This document shows, piece after piece, positions 27,812 to 36,425 of a stretch of DNA of 64,000 bases (positions are counted from its first letter, which is position 1; every line of letters starts with the position of its first letter). The stretch comes from Hyalangium versicolor (lineage in GTDB: Bacteria > Myxococcota > Myxococcia > Myxococcales > Myxococcaceae). The notes under the pieces were generated by a model. The model was not told the DNA's origin and searched no databases. It saw nothing but the letters and a program-made list of their open reading frames with translations. The stretch spans positions 248,001-312,000 of the forward strand of contig NZ_JAHXBF010000003.1 of the NCBI RefSeq assembly GCF_020103695.1, written 5' to 3'. The position numbers and the translations under genes were made by a program.

Positions 27812-30376
27812 TCAGCGTCGCGGAGGCCGTGGCGCGGGAGGCTGTGCGTGGCGGGGATCCTCGGGCCAGCTGTGCCGGGGGTACTTGCGGCACAGCTCCT
27901 TGCGGATGGCCGGATAGTGGCGCTCCCAGAAGCCGGCGAGATCGGTGGTGACCTGGACGGCGCGCATGTTGGGCGCGAGCAGGTGGAGCACCAGCGGTAC
28001 TCGGCCGGCGCAGACGCTGGGGCCCTGGGCCATGCCGAAGAAGTCCTGGAGGCGGGATTCGACCCAGGGCGGCTTGCCCGGCTCGTAGTGCACCTTGACG
28101 CCTCGGCCACCGGGCAGGGTGACTCGTTCGGGGGCATGGGCGGACAGCAGCCGCGCCTGCTCACCGGTGAGCCGTGCGTTGAGCGCATCCAGCAGGGAGA
28201 CGCCTTCGAGGTCCGCGAAGCTGCGAGCTCCGGAGCACAGGGATGCGAGCGAGTCCCGCAGGAAGGCATTGTCCACAGCGGGGAAGTTGGCCTGCGGGAA
28301 GGCCTCGGCGAGCAGGGCCACGCGGGTGCGCCACTGGGTGAGAGCTTCGGGATCGGCGAAGCGCTCCGGGCCGGCGGCGAGCGCGGCCTCGACGAGGACC
28401 CGGGCGGTCTCCTCGGAGGGTGGAGCGGGGGTCCGGGTTTCTTCGAGTACGAGGTTGCCGTAGGCGAGCCGGGTGATGCGCTCGACGCGGCGGGAGTCGG
28501 AGTTCCACTGGAGGGCGTCCATCTCCTCCAGTGCCTCGGGGTAGAGATCGAGGAGCCATTCGGGCTCCACGGCGCTGGCGAGCCGGACGACGGCGCCCTT
28601 GCCGGGGCGTTCCTCTGCGTCGATGGCGACCATGAGCTCGGCGTCCTGCACTACGCTCATCTCTGAAAGGGTGGCAGTGCCGCCTCCGAAGAGGAGGATC
28701 TCGGGAGCGCGAGGCTTGCGGCGCTTCGCCACGCGATCCGGGTAGCCCGCGAGCGCACTGAGCATGAGGGCCTCTTCCCGAGCTTCGGCACGCTCGGGGC
28801 GAGAGCCTGAGTCTCGTACAGCACGGCGGAGCTGTCGCTGAACGCGATCCACCGCCTGGACGGCACCCTGCTCCAGGGAGAGCGAGTGCAGGCGCCCGGA
28901 GGCGAAGTCAGCACGCTCGGCCTCGCGGAAGCGTTCGAGGAGTTCCAGCAGATCCGAGGGCCCGCTGACAACGGCGGCCGAACGTCCCGGGCCACTGAGG
29001 TTGGCACGAGCCTCACGGCGGATGTCCCGCTCCCCCATGAGCGCGGCGAGGACAGCGGCATCGGCACCGACGCCACGACGTTCTCCCTCGACGATGATGC
29101 GGGCCTGGCGCGGGTGGACGGGGAAGCGCAGGAGCCGTTGGCCGACATCCGTGACGCGGCCCTCGGAATTCACGGCACCCAGCCGACGCAGCAGGGTCTC
29201 CGCGGCCTCGAGCGCTGCGGCGGGAGGCGGCTCGAAGAAGGGGAACGAGCCGAGGTCCCGGACGCCCGAGGCGCGCAGGGCGAGCACGGTCTCTGCGAGG
29301 TCCACGCGGCGGATCTCGGGAGCATCCTGCTCGGGGCGGCCATCGAAGTCGTGCTGGGTATAGAGGCGAAGACAGTGGCCGGAGCGGGTACGGCCTGCGC
29401 GGCCTGCGCGTTGGGTGGCGGAGGCGCGGCTCACCTTGGAAAGCTTGAGCGTGGGCAGTCCGGACCAGGGCGAGTGCGAGGCCACGCGGGCGAGCCCACT
29501 GTCGATGACGACGGCGACACCATCGATGGTGACGGAGGTCTCAGCCACGTTGGTGGAGAGGATGATCTTCCGGCGGGAGCTGCGGCGGACGGCGCGATCC
29601 TGCTCGGCGGGAGAGAGGTCTCCGTGGAGGGGGAGTACGTCCACACCGTGGCGGTCGGCGAACTCGGCACAGGCATCGCGAGCGCGGCGGATCTCATTGG
29701 CACCGGGGAGGAAGACGAGCACATCCCCATCGAGCCCGGCGGTGAAGATGCGCTTGATGGCGGAGAGCACCTGGGCATCGAGGTGCCGGTCGTCTGCGGC
29801 GGGGAGGTACTCCAGACTGACATCGAAGCGGCGGCCCTCGGAGCGCAGACGGGGGCATCCGCCGAGGTAGGCGCGGATGGGCTCGGCATCGAGGGTGGCG
29901 GACATGACGACGAGCTTGAGGTCGGGCCGAGCGCCTTCCTGGAGCCGTCGGAGCATGGCGAGCGAGACATCCGCCGAGAGGTGCCGCTCATGGAACTCGT
30001 CGAGGACGATGATCCCCACATCCTTGAGCTGGGGATCGGAGAGGAGGCGCCGGCCGAGAACGCCCTCGGTGACGAAGGACAGCCGGGTCTTGGGGCCGCG
30101 AACGTCCTCGAAGCGGACCTGGTAGCCGACGGTTTCTCCGACACGCTGACCGATCTCCTCGGACACGCGCTGTGCCGCGAGCCGCGTGGGCAGTCGACGC
30201 GGCTGGAGGACGATGATCTCCTTGCCCTGAGCGATGCCTGCCTCCAGGAGGGAGCGAGGCACTCGGGTCGTCTTGCCCGCGCCGGGCGGAGCCTCCAACA
30301 CGAGCGATCGCGCGCCGCGCAGCGTGGAGACGATCTCCGGGAGAAGCGGGTCGATGGGGAGGGCGGCTTCAGCCAT
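27812..30376 (-). CDS. hrpB: ATP-dependent helicase HrpB
   Basis: An 854-residue DEAH-box helicase. Motif I is APPGAGKTTRVP, motif II is DEFHERH, motif III is MSATLDAEP, motif V/VI are STNVAETSVTIDGV and QRAGRAGRTRSG. The C-terminal HrpB-specific domain is recognisable in ARLLSAHAPERVTLPGGRGVKVHYEPGKPPWVESRLQDFFGMAQGP. The length is as expected. The cellular role of HrpB is poorly defined; related DEAH proteins act on RNA. ATG at 30376. The upstream gene on the same strand ends 32 bp away, so cotranscription is likely. Confidence 0.96.
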   Translation of the reverse strand: MAEAALPIDPLLPEIVSTLRGARSLVLEAPPGAGKTTRVPRSLLEAGIAQGKEIIVLQPRRLPTRLAAQRVSEEIGQRVGETVGYQVRFEDVRGPKTRLSFVTEGVLGRRLLSDPQLKDVGIIVLDEFHERHLSADVSLAMLRRLQEGARPDLKLVVMSATLDAEPIRAYLGGCPRLRSEGRRFDVSLEYLPAADDRHLDAQVLSAIKRIFTAGLDGDVLVFLPGANEIRRARDACAEFADRHGVDVLPLHGDLSPAEQDRAVRRSSRRKIILSTNVAETSVTIDGVAVVIDSGLARVASHSPWSGLPTLKLSKVSRASATQRAGRAGRTRSGHCLRLYTQHDFDGRPEQDAPEIRRVDLAETVLALRASGVRDLGSFPFFEPPPAAALEAAETLLRRLGAVNSEGRVTDVGQRLLRFPVHPRQARIIVEGERRGVGADAAVLAALMGERDIRREARANLSGPGRSAAVVSGPSDLLELLERFREAERADFASGRLHSLSLEQGAVQAVDRVQRQLRRAVRDSGSRPERAEAREEALMLSALAGYPDRVAKRRKPRAPEILLFGGGTATLSEMSVVQDAELMVAIDAEERPGKGAVVRLASAVEPEWLLDLYPEALEEMDALQWNSDSRRVERITRLAYGNLVLEETRTPAPPSEETARVLVEAALAAGPERFADPEALTQWRTRVALLAEAFPQANFPAVDNAFLRDSLASLCSGARSFADLEGVSLLDALNARLTGEQARLLSAHAPERVTLPGGRGVKVHYEPGKPPWVESRLQDFFGMAQGPSVCAGRVPLVLHLLAPNMRAVQVTTDLAGFWERHYPAIRKELCRKYPRHSWPEDPRHAQPPAPRPPRR

Positions 30377-30408
30377 GGCCGAATCTCCAACGCGGGCGCT
30401 TGAAGCGC

Positions 30409-31407
30409 TCAGGTCGTCTCAGGGGGAGGCTTGGACTCGGCCTTCTTGCGGCCACGACGGGCGGGCTTTGCCTCTGCGGCGACGGGTTCGGTGGCCGCAA
30501 TCTCGGTGGCAGGGGGCTCGACAGGAGCGCTCTCGACAGGGGGCTCAGGCGGAGGAGCCTCCGTAGCCGACTGAGGCTCAGGCGGAGAAGGAAGTGGTTC
30601 CGAACCATCCTCCTCGGGAGGAAGGTCGGACTCCGCGGAGTCCAGCTCGTCGTCAGCCTGGGCGGGAGGCATCTCCGGGTTCGACTCCTCGAAGCCAAAC
30701 GGGAGGCCCCGCCCCGCGCGCCGCTTGGGCTTGGCGGCGAGCCCCGTCGCATCGAAGGTTCCCGGAACCGGTACGAGAGAGGCCTCCGCGAGCAACCGGG
30801 CCTGCCGCACGGCGACATCCAGCCGGGTTCCGACCGAGATCAGCTCAGCGCGTAGGGGCGCCAGCTGTGCATCAGGGAGGTTGGCGGGAGAGAGGCTTGC
30901 CTGCCACGCGGCGAAAGCGCGTGCCACCTGGTCGACGACGGGGCGGACGAAGGAGAAGTCGTCCTGAGCGAAGATGCGAGTGACGTAGCTGGACTTGTAG
31001 CGCCGGTCATACGCGGCGGCGAACTCGTTGACGGAGTCCACGGGCGCGCGGCGGAGCTGGGGGAACTTGAGGTGAGGGAAGAGCGCCTCGATGACGGGGG
31101 CGCGGCTGCTGGCGCAGAAGGTGATGCCGGCGTGGAGCTTCTCGAGGGCATCGACCCAGAGGTTCTGCTGCTGGAAGGAGAACTCCTCGCGAGCTTCTTC
31201 GAGTTCGGGCAGGTCCTTGGCGCGTTCGAGCAGGGCGGGAGCAGGAGTCAGGCCTGAGCGGATGAGCCCGAGGGCCGTGGCCATCCACCCTTTCTCGGGG
31301 GCGAGACCCTCCTTGTCCATGAGGGTGTCACTGGCGGTGACGAGTCGGGCCTCGAACGCCTCGGCGAAGCGGATGAGATCGTAGGCTTCCAGCGTGGACA
31401 GCGACAT
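30409..31407 (-). CDS. Hypothetical protein with acidic Pro-rich tail
   Basis: A 332-residue protein. The first 220 residues are helical and look globular (STLEAYDLIRFAEAFEARLVTASDTLMDKEG; YVTRIFAQDDFSFVRPVVDQVARAFAAW). The last 110 are low-complexity, rich in Glu, Pro, Ala and Ser (EPVAAEAKPARRGRKKAESKPP), ending in a basic patch that could bind nucleic acid. No known family is recognised. It lies directly upstream of hrpB on the same strand. ATG at 31407, followed on the other side by a 75-bp gap to the HAD gene. Confidence 0.75.
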   Translation of the reverse strand: MSLSTLEAYDLIRFAEAFEARLVTASDTLMDKEGLAPEKGWMATALGLIRSGLTPAPALLERAKDLPELEEAREEFSFQQQNLWVDALEKLHAGITFCASSRAPVIEALFPHLKFPQLRRAPVDSVNEFAAAYDRRYKSSYVTRIFAQDDFSFVRPVVDQVARAFAAWQASLSPANLPDAQLAPLRAELISVGTRLDVAVRQARLLAEASLVPVPGTFDATGLAAKPKRRAGRGLPFGFEESNPEMPPAQADDELDSAESDLPPEEDGSEPLPSPPEPQSATEAPPPEPPVESAPVEPPATEIAATEPVAAEAKPARRGRKKAESKPPPETT

Positions 31408-31482
31408 GCGGTGGGGGCTCCTCGGGGGGCGGGGGGAGATACCACAACCCGGAGGTACCTCGGAGCAGGCGAGGGGGCGGGG

Positions 31483-32178
31483 TCAGCGATCCTGCAGGAG
31501 AGCGTCGAGCGCGCCCTGGGCGGTGAAGTCCTGGAAGGCGAAGTCAGCGCCGGCTTCGATGAGGGCTTGAGGAGAGAAGTTGCCGGTGCCCACGCCGATG
31601 CAGATCGCGCCAATGCCCTTGGCCGCGTGGACATCCTTGGGGGTATCACCGATGACCACGACGCGGCATTCCTCGAGCGGGGCCCCCAGGATCTGCGCGC
31701 CACAGCGAGCCCCGTGGCGGATGAGTTCCACGCGGTCCTCGTGATCGCAGCCGAAGCCACCGAAGGCGAACTCCTCGTAGATGCCGACGCGCTCCAGTTT
31801 CAACCGAGCGCCAGCGCGCACGTTGCCAGTGCCGAGCCCGACGGCAACGCCGGAGCGGGCGCGAGACTCGGTGACGGCCTCACGCATGCCGGCATGGACG
31901 AAGTAGTGCTTCTCTTCGGCCCGCTTCACCTCTTCCCCGAGGAACGAGAGGTATCCGTCGACGACGGCATCGATGGCCTCGGGAGTGGCCTCGACGCCGA
32001 TGATGCCGAGGGCCTTGCGGACGATGGAGCGATCCGTCATGCCCGAGAGGCTGAACGAGTCACAGGCATCGCGGCGGCCGTGGAGCTTCTCGAAGGAGCG
32101 CGAGATGGCACGACGGCCGGCGCCACCGGTGGTGACGAGGGTGCCGTCGATGTCGAAGAGGAGCACGGTTGGACGCAT
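31483..32178 (-). CDS. HAD-superfamily phosphatase (phosphoglycolate-phosphatase-like)
   Basis: A 231-residue HAD hydrolase. Motif I is LLFDIDGTLVTTGG with the nucleophile Asp, motif II lies in GLGTGN, and motif IV is VVIGDTPKDVHAAKGIGAICIGVGTG. The helical cap between motifs I and II (RRAISRSFEKLHGRRDACDSF) fits the phosphoglycolate phosphatase-like subfamily. The substrate is uncertain; 2-phosphoglycolate or a small nucleotide phosphate is typical of the group. ATG at 32178. It lies between a HEAT-repeat gene and the tail-rich hypothetical gene, all on the minus strand. Confidence 0.93.
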   Translation of the reverse strand: MRPTVLLFDIDGTLVTTGGAGRRAISRSFEKLHGRRDACDSFSLSGMTDRSIVRKALGIIGVEATPEAIDAVVDGYLSFLGEEVKRAEEKHYFVHAGMREAVTESRARSGVAVGLGTGNVRAGARLKLERVGIYEEFAFGGFGCDHEDRVELIRHGARCGAQILGAPLEECRVVVIGDTPKDVHAAKGIGAICIGVGTGNFSPQALIEAGADFAFQDFTAQGALDALLQDR

Positions 32179-32246
32179 GCCTTCCCATCTAACGGAAGGT
32201 CCTGCCCGAAGCGAGCGTGGAAATAGGGCGTACGCCTGGCGGCCAC

Positions 32247-32882
32247 TCAGGGCTCGACGAAGGAGAGTGCCTGCTGGAGTACCTCTCGGACGGCCGGGTC
32301 CTCCTCGGAGGGGATGCGCTCTTCGAGGGCTTGCTGGGCCTGAGGACCGCCCAGGCGCCCGAGCGCGCGAGCGACGGCGACACGGACGAGCCCATCGCGA
32401 TCCTGGAGAAAGGGCAGCAGGGCGGGGACGGCCTCCGAGCCTGCGCGCAGGCTGAGAGCGGTGGCGGCGCTGGCCCGAAGGGGAGACTGGAGGTGGGAGT
32501 CCTCGAGCATGGTGCGGAGGTGCCCGGCGCTCTGGGGATGGTCGACGGCGGCCATGGAGGTCACGGCGCGGATGCGCTGGGGCGAGGGCGCATTCGGATT
32601 GGAAGCGAGATCGTCCAGGACTCCGAACGCGGCGGGACCCAGGGGGCGCCAGCGCGCCTCATAGGGAGGAAACACATCCGGTCGCTCTAGCAGCGAGACG
32701 ACCGCCGCGCGCAGCTCCGGGGACGGGGCGGAGGCCTGCGTTTGCGAGGGAGGCTCGGCGGGAGCGGCCTGGAGCAGACTTCCATGTCCGAAGAGGAGGG
32801 CGGCGGTGAGCACCGCGGCCCCACGCTTCACGACGGCACCACCCGAGCGGGAGGCGCCGAGGAGGGCTGTCGGCATCGGCAT
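32247..32882 (-). CDS. Secreted HEAT-repeat protein
   Basis: A 211-residue protein with an N-terminal hydrophobic signal (GAAVLTAALLFGHGSLLQAAPA) after a basic stretch, then HEAT repeats such as SPLRASAATALSLRAGSEAVPALLPFLQDRDGLVRVAVARALGRLGG. HEAT repeats mediate protein binding; no catalytic motif is seen. ATG at 32882, with a weak ribosome-binding site. It is divergent from the DsrE gene across a region holding TATAAC on the minus strand, a plausible -10 (GTATAACGTAT). Confidence 0.85.
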   Translation of the reverse strand: MPMPTALLGASRSGGAVVKRGAAVLTAALLFGHGSLLQAAPAEPPSQTQASAPSPELRAAVVSLLERPDVFPPYEARWRPLGPAAFGVLDDLASNPNAPSPQRIRAVTSMAAVDHPQSAGHLRTMLEDSHLQSPLRASAATALSLRAGSEAVPALLPFLQDRDGLVRVAVARALGRLGGPQAQQALEERIPSEEDPAVREVLQQALSFVEP

Positions 32883-33014
32883 GCAAGGCTCCTTCGGTCG
32901 AGGCCAGGGGATACGTTATACGCCGACCGGGCCGTGGGACTCGACGGGGCGGGTGACTTTCACGGAAAGTGGATAGTTGAAGGTCGCGGCGCCGCCGGTA
33001 TGTTCTCGGGGAGA

Positions 33015-33407
33015 ATGGCCGGACGCGTCTTCTTCTTCCTGCAACACGCCACCTACGAGCCTGCGTTCCAGGCGGCCTCCATGGGGATCACCGCTGCGGC
33101 GATGGGGGACGAGGTGTACTTCGTCTTCGCCTTCGATGCGCTGCGCCAGCTTGTCCGCGGCACGTTCGGCCTGCCACACAGCGAGAAGGAGCGGGCCGAG
33201 AGTGCTCGCGCGGAGGGGATGGGGGTGCCGACGCCTGGGCGGATGCTCGACGAGGCCCGCGCTCTGGGCGCGAAGTTGGTCGCCTGCGACACCACGGTAC
33301 GGATCTGCGGATTCGTCCCACAGGAACTGTCGGGCACATTGGACGAGGTGATGGGGCTGGCCTCGCTCTGGCGGCTGACGGAGGGCGCCCGGACGCTCGC
33401 TCTCTGA
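33015..33407 (+). CDS. DsrE/DsrF-family protein
   Basis: About 130 residues starting MAGRVFFFLQHATYEPAFQAASMGITAAAMGDEVYFVFAFDALRQLV, the Rossmann-like DsrE fold of small sulfur-relay or peroxiredoxin-like proteins. Cysteines occur late (VACDTTVRICGF), the place where related proteins carry a reactive Cys. The start is uncertain: ATG 33015 is favoured by family length, ATG 33000 is five codons longer, and neither has a well-spaced ribosome-binding site. It is a single gene, divergent from the HEAT protein; cglB follows after 169 bp with its own promoter-like sequence. Confidence 0.82.
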   Translation: MAGRVFFFLQHATYEPAFQAASMGITAAAMGDEVYFVFAFDALRQLVRGTFGLPHSEKERAESARAEGMGVPTPGRMLDEARALGAKLVACDTTVRICGFVPQELSGTLDEVMGLASLWRLTEGARTLAL

Positions 33408-33430
33408 GTGCAGTCGGATTGGGTTGGAAC

Positions 33431-33461
33431 TTGACAGCGCCATTCGAATCGCTGGTGTATG
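33431..33461 (+). promoter_or_regulatory. Candidate promoter of cglB
   Basis: A perfect TTGACA at 33431-33436, then a weak -10 (TGTATG or GTGTAT) 18-19 nt later. It would give a 5' leader of about 110 nt before the cglB ATG. Confidence 0.45.
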
Positions 33462-33483
33462 CCCCAGACGCTGTAGCCGCGGT

Positions 33484-33517
33484 GCCGAGGGACAGGTACT
33501 CTCTCGGGGCCGTTTTT
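33484..33517 (+). terminator. Terminator-like hairpin between dsrE gene and cglB
   Basis: CCGAG.GA pairs with TC.CTCGG around a loop (33485-33507), followed after GGCCG by TTTTT at 33513-33517. It lies downstream of the candidate cglB promoter, so it could be an attenuator, or it may simply end the upstream transcript. Confidence 0.45.
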
Positions 33518-33576
33518 CGCTGGAAGAAACCTTGAAGCAGCGGGTGCCGGTACCCGCCTGAGGAAGAAAGCACAGT

Positions 33577-34839
33577 ATGCGTGCCAAGCTAAACCTTCTG
33601 AGCGCCTTTGCCGTCGGCATCGTCGGAGGCGCTCTCGTCTCCGCGTGTCAGACGTACGACTTCGAGCCGGTGGAGCCTCTCGCGCTCGCGCAGACGACGG
33701 TGGAGACCGTGATTTCGGCCAGGTCGTCGAAGCCGAACCTGATGGTGCTGTTGGACACCTCCGGTTCGATGAAGCTGCCGGCGAATCCGTCGCTGCCGGA
33801 CTGCCAGACGTCCAAGGGCTTGTGTGGCGAGCCGGCGACGCAAATGGACTGTGACGTGAGCAAGTGCCCCACGCGCTGGAGCGAACTCCAGGGCGCCATG
33901 TCGACCTTTTTGAAGGACAACGGGGCGACGGCGCGGATGGGACTGACGACCTATCCGAATGTCACGGGCACGTCGGCTGCGGGGCAGTGCGGAGCCTCCA
34001 CAGCCGTCAAGATTCCGATTCCTCAGCTCGATGACACGGACACGGCCGGACTCCAGTCGTCGGCCAATGGCATCGCGAACGTGATTCAGGGCATTCCGAA
34101 CAGCGGGGCTGGCTCGCCGGTGGGAGGTACGCCGACCAGCATCAGCCTCAACTTCGTGGGTTCGCAGGCGGATCTGCAGACCGACGAGCGGCAAGACTTC
34201 ATCCTCCTGTTGACGGATGGTTTGCCCAATTGCAACGATAAGAACCCCAACTCGGGACTGACGAACCCCGACGCGTGCCAGTGCACCCTGAGCTCGTGTG
34301 CGACCCCGGGAGTTGATCGGCTGGGGTGCCTGGACAAGGACATCTCGGTCCAGACCGTTGCCACGCTGAAGGATCAGAAGAAGATCAAGACCATCGTGAT
34401 CGGCTTCGGCGCTGAGACCGCCTCGGGGGCGGGGCCCGCCACGCTGAATGCCATGGCCGAGGCGGGTGGTTTCGCGCGTAACTGCGAGAAGGAAGGCAGC
34501 ACCTGCGGCGCGAACGACACATGCGATGCCACGACGAAGCTGTGCGGGAGGCGCTTCTATCAGGCTGCCAACCAGGCTGAGCTTGCCACGGCGCTCCGCG
34601 AGATCATCGAGTTGGTGAACACGAACCCCTGCCTGCTCACGTTGGATCCGGACAAGGCTCCTTCGGACCTCAGCCTGATTGTCGTCTATGTGAACGACGA
34701 GGCAGTGGCGGCGGGCGACAACACCTGGAAGCTGACGTCCGGGGGCGTGGAGTTCCAGGGTTCGACGTGCGACCGCATCTTGGCCTCGACAGATCGGAAC
34801 CCGATCAAGGTCGAAGTCCGAGCGGTTCAGCGGAAGTAG
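33577..34839 (+). CDS. cglB: Gliding motility surface lipoprotein CglB (von Willebrand A domain)
   Basis: A 420-residue, Cys-rich lipoprotein with a type II signal peptide (GGALVSAC, Cys24). A von Willebrand A domain follows, with the MIDAS motif LLDTSGSM at about residues 59-65 and FILLLTDGLPNCND further on. About 16 cysteines in the mature part suggest disulfides. Length, N-terminus (CQTYDFEPVEPL) and architecture match CglB of M. xanthus, the outer-membrane adhesin of the Agl-Glt gliding machinery that couples focal adhesions to the substrate. In M. xanthus cglB (MXAN_3060) also lies near tuf, consistent with synteny. A structured leader precedes the ATG at 33577. Confidence 0.9.
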   Translation: MRAKLNLLSAFAVGIVGGALVSACQTYDFEPVEPLALAQTTVETVISARSSKPNLMVLLDTSGSMKLPANPSLPDCQTSKGLCGEPATQMDCDVSKCPTRWSELQGAMSTFLKDNGATARMGLTTYPNVTGTSAAGQCGASTAVKIPIPQLDDTDTAGLQSSANGIANVIQGIPNSGAGSPVGGTPTSISLNFVGSQADLQTDERQDFILLLTDGLPNCNDKNPNSGLTNPDACQCTLSSCATPGVDRLGCLDKDISVQTVATLKDQKKIKTIVIGFGAETASGAGPATLNAMAEAGGFARNCEKEGSTCGANDTCDATTKLCGRRFYQAANQAELATALREIIELVNTNPCLLTLDPDKAPSDLSLIVVYVNDEAVAAGDNTWKLTSGGVEFQGSTCDRILASTDRNPIKVEVRAVQRK

Positions 34840-34860
34840 GCCGAGGTTGCTTTACCCGGC

Positions 34861-34899
34861 GCGGGGCGGCGATTAAGAGGGGTTGCGCCGCCGCCCCGC
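34861..34899 (+). promoter_or_regulatory. Strong hairpin directly upstream of rimK-like start codon
   Basis: An 11-bp perfect stem, GCGGGGCGGCG paired with CGCCGCCCCGC, around a 17-nt loop containing AAGAGGGG. It ends 2 nt before the ATG at 34902. The only ribosome-binding-like sequence lies in the loop. No T tract follows. Confidence 0.6.
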
Positions 34900-34901
34900 C
34901 C

Positions 34902-35906
34902 ATGAAGATCACGATCCTTTCGCGTTCCGCATCGATTCCATCCACCCGGCGTCTGGTTGAAGCCGCGCGAGCGCGCGGTCATCAGGCCCGGGTGTTGAAC
35001 CCGGGCCGGGTGGAGATGCACCTGGACGGGCGCAGCGCGAACCTCTTCTACAAGCGCAAGAAGCTACCGCCGTGCGACGTGGTGATCCCGCGCATCGCGC
35101 AGTCCATCAACACGTATGGGCTCGCGGTGTTGAACCAGTTCGGGATCCGGGGCGTGCCGTTGATGAACACGGCACAGGCGATTGCGCAGTCGCGTAACAA
35201 GATGCGCTCGCTGCAGTTGTTGTCGGCCAATGGCATCGACATTCCGGCCACGGTGATGGCGCGGGAGGCGGAGGACCTCAAGGCGATGGTGGGGCTGGTA
35301 GGAGGGGTGCCGGTGCTGGTGAAGCTGCTGCAGGGGCAGGAGAAGCACGGGGTGATGGTGTGCGAGAGCCTTCAGTCCCTGGAGGCGGCGCTGGAGGCCG
35401 TGCTGGGGCTCGGGCACAACCTGGTGGTGCAGCAGTACGTGCAGAAGACGGGGCAGGACATCCGTGTGTTGGTGGTGGGAGGGCGTGCGGTGGCGGCGGT
35501 CGAGCGTCGTCCGAGGGTAGGACGGCTCTCCCATACGCTGATCAAAGGGGCGCGACTGGAGGGCATCGAGTTGTCGGAGGCGTGCCGGGTGACGGCGGAG
35601 CGGACGGCAAGGTTGGTGGGACTCGAGGTGGCTGCGGTGGACCTGCTGGACGTGAAGGGGCAGCCCAAGGTGTTCGAAGTGAACAGCTCGCCGGCACTTC
35701 CGGACATGGAGGCCGCCACGGGGATGGATCTGGCCACGCCCATCATCGAGCGGGCGGAGGCGCTGGTGGCGGGAACTCCTCCGGTGGAGGACTTGGAGCT
35801 CGGAGGAGGCAATGCGCCCGTGGGTGCGCCTGTGGGGAAGCGGGAGGCGCCTCGTCGCAAGGTGACGAGGCGGCCAGCCCGGAAGGCGTCATCGGAGCGA
35901 GGATGA
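34902..35906 (+). CDS. RimK-family ATP-grasp ligase
   Basis: About 334 residues from the ATG at 34902. The RimK pattern is clear: MKITILSRSASIPSTRRLVEAARARGHQARVLNP, CDVVIPRIAQSINTYGLAVLNQFGIRGVPLMNTAQAIAQSRNKMRSLQLL, VLVKLLQGQEKHGVMV, and the ATP/Mg site VFEVNSSPALPDMEAATGMDLATPIIE. RimK enzymes add glutamate to ribosomal protein S6 or make related peptide modifications. The C-terminal 45 residues are a basic tail (KREAPRRKVTRRPARKASS) absent from E. coli RimK. The target cannot be told. A strong hairpin occupies the translation start region. Confidence 0.92.
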   Translation: MKITILSRSASIPSTRRLVEAARARGHQARVLNPGRVEMHLDGRSANLFYKRKKLPPCDVVIPRIAQSINTYGLAVLNQFGIRGVPLMNTAQAIAQSRNKMRSLQLLSANGIDIPATVMAREAEDLKAMVGLVGGVPVLVKLLQGQEKHGVMVCESLQSLEAALEAVLGLGHNLVVQQYVQKTGQDIRVLVVGGRAVAAVERRPRVGRLSHTLIKGARLEGIELSEACRVTAERTARLVGLEVAAVDLLDVKGQPKVFEVNSSPALPDMEAATGMDLATPIIERAEALVAGTPPVEDLELGGGNAPVGAPVGKREAPRRKVTRRPARKASSERG

Positions 35907-35974
35907 AGAGAAAAGGCTCCCTGAGCGTCGGAAGGGTGGTTATACGGTGGCCACCCTACCGAGGAGAGTGCTCC

Positions 35975-36421
35975 ATGCTTCATCCGCGTCGTCTTGCTCC
36001 CGTTGTTGCCCTCTGGGGGGCCCTTGTCTGGACCCAGGCGCGTGCCGACGAAGTGGATCCCACCTCTCTCTACGAGGTCAGCACTGAGGGCACGTCCACC
36101 AAGGTGAAGGCCGGTGAGAAGGGTGTCTTCGTGCTTTCGATCAAGAGCAAGCAGGGAGCGCACGTCTCGGACGAGGCGCCGTTGAAGCTGCAGCTGAAGG
36201 GAACGCAGCTGGCGCCGGCCAAGGAACAACTCGGCCGTGAGGATTCGGTAGCGAAGAAGGCTGAGGGCCAGTCCTTCGTGGATCCGCGTTTCGAGGTGCC
36301 GTTCACGGCGGCGGCGGCGGGTAAGGGGACGGTGGACGCGAAGCTGACCTTCTTCATCTGCACGGAGAAGCTCTGCGCTCGCCAGCAGAAGACCTTCTCC
36401 ATCCCGGTCGAGGTTCAATAG
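35975..36421 (+). CDS. Hypothetical secreted protein, DsbD-N-like
   Basis: About 148 residues with a signal peptide (RRLAPVVALWGALVWTQARA) and a beta-rich mature part. The C-terminal segment TFFICTEKLCARQQKTFSIPVEV places two cysteines five apart, near the end of a beta domain, reminiscent of the N-terminal periplasmic domain of DsbD. This is a resemblance only. The ATG at 35975 has GAGGAGAG upstream at 35961. It ends 4 bp before rlmB, so the pair is probably cotranscribed. An envelope redox or binding role is conceivable. Confidence 0.78.
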   Translation: MLHPRRLAPVVALWGALVWTQARADEVDPTSLYEVSTEGTSTKVKAGEKGVFVLSIKSKQGAHVSDEAPLKLQLKGTQLAPAKEQLGREDSVAKKAEGQSFVDPRFEVPFTAAAAGKGTVDAKLTFFICTEKLCARQQKTFSIPVEVQ

Positions 36422-36425
36422 TTCC

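Noticed and set aside
28886..30403. A 505-codon plus-strand frame inside hrpB
   Set aside because: Antisense to a complete DEAH helicase with all motifs; no domain of its own.
32956..32970. ACTTTC-ACG-GAAAGT upstream of the DsrE gene
   Set aside because: A six-base arm is likely by chance and no second copy was found.
33520..33576. A cyclic-di-GMP (GEMM) riboswitch in the cglB leader
   Set aside because: The conserved GEMM core sequences are not present; only generic hairpins are seen.
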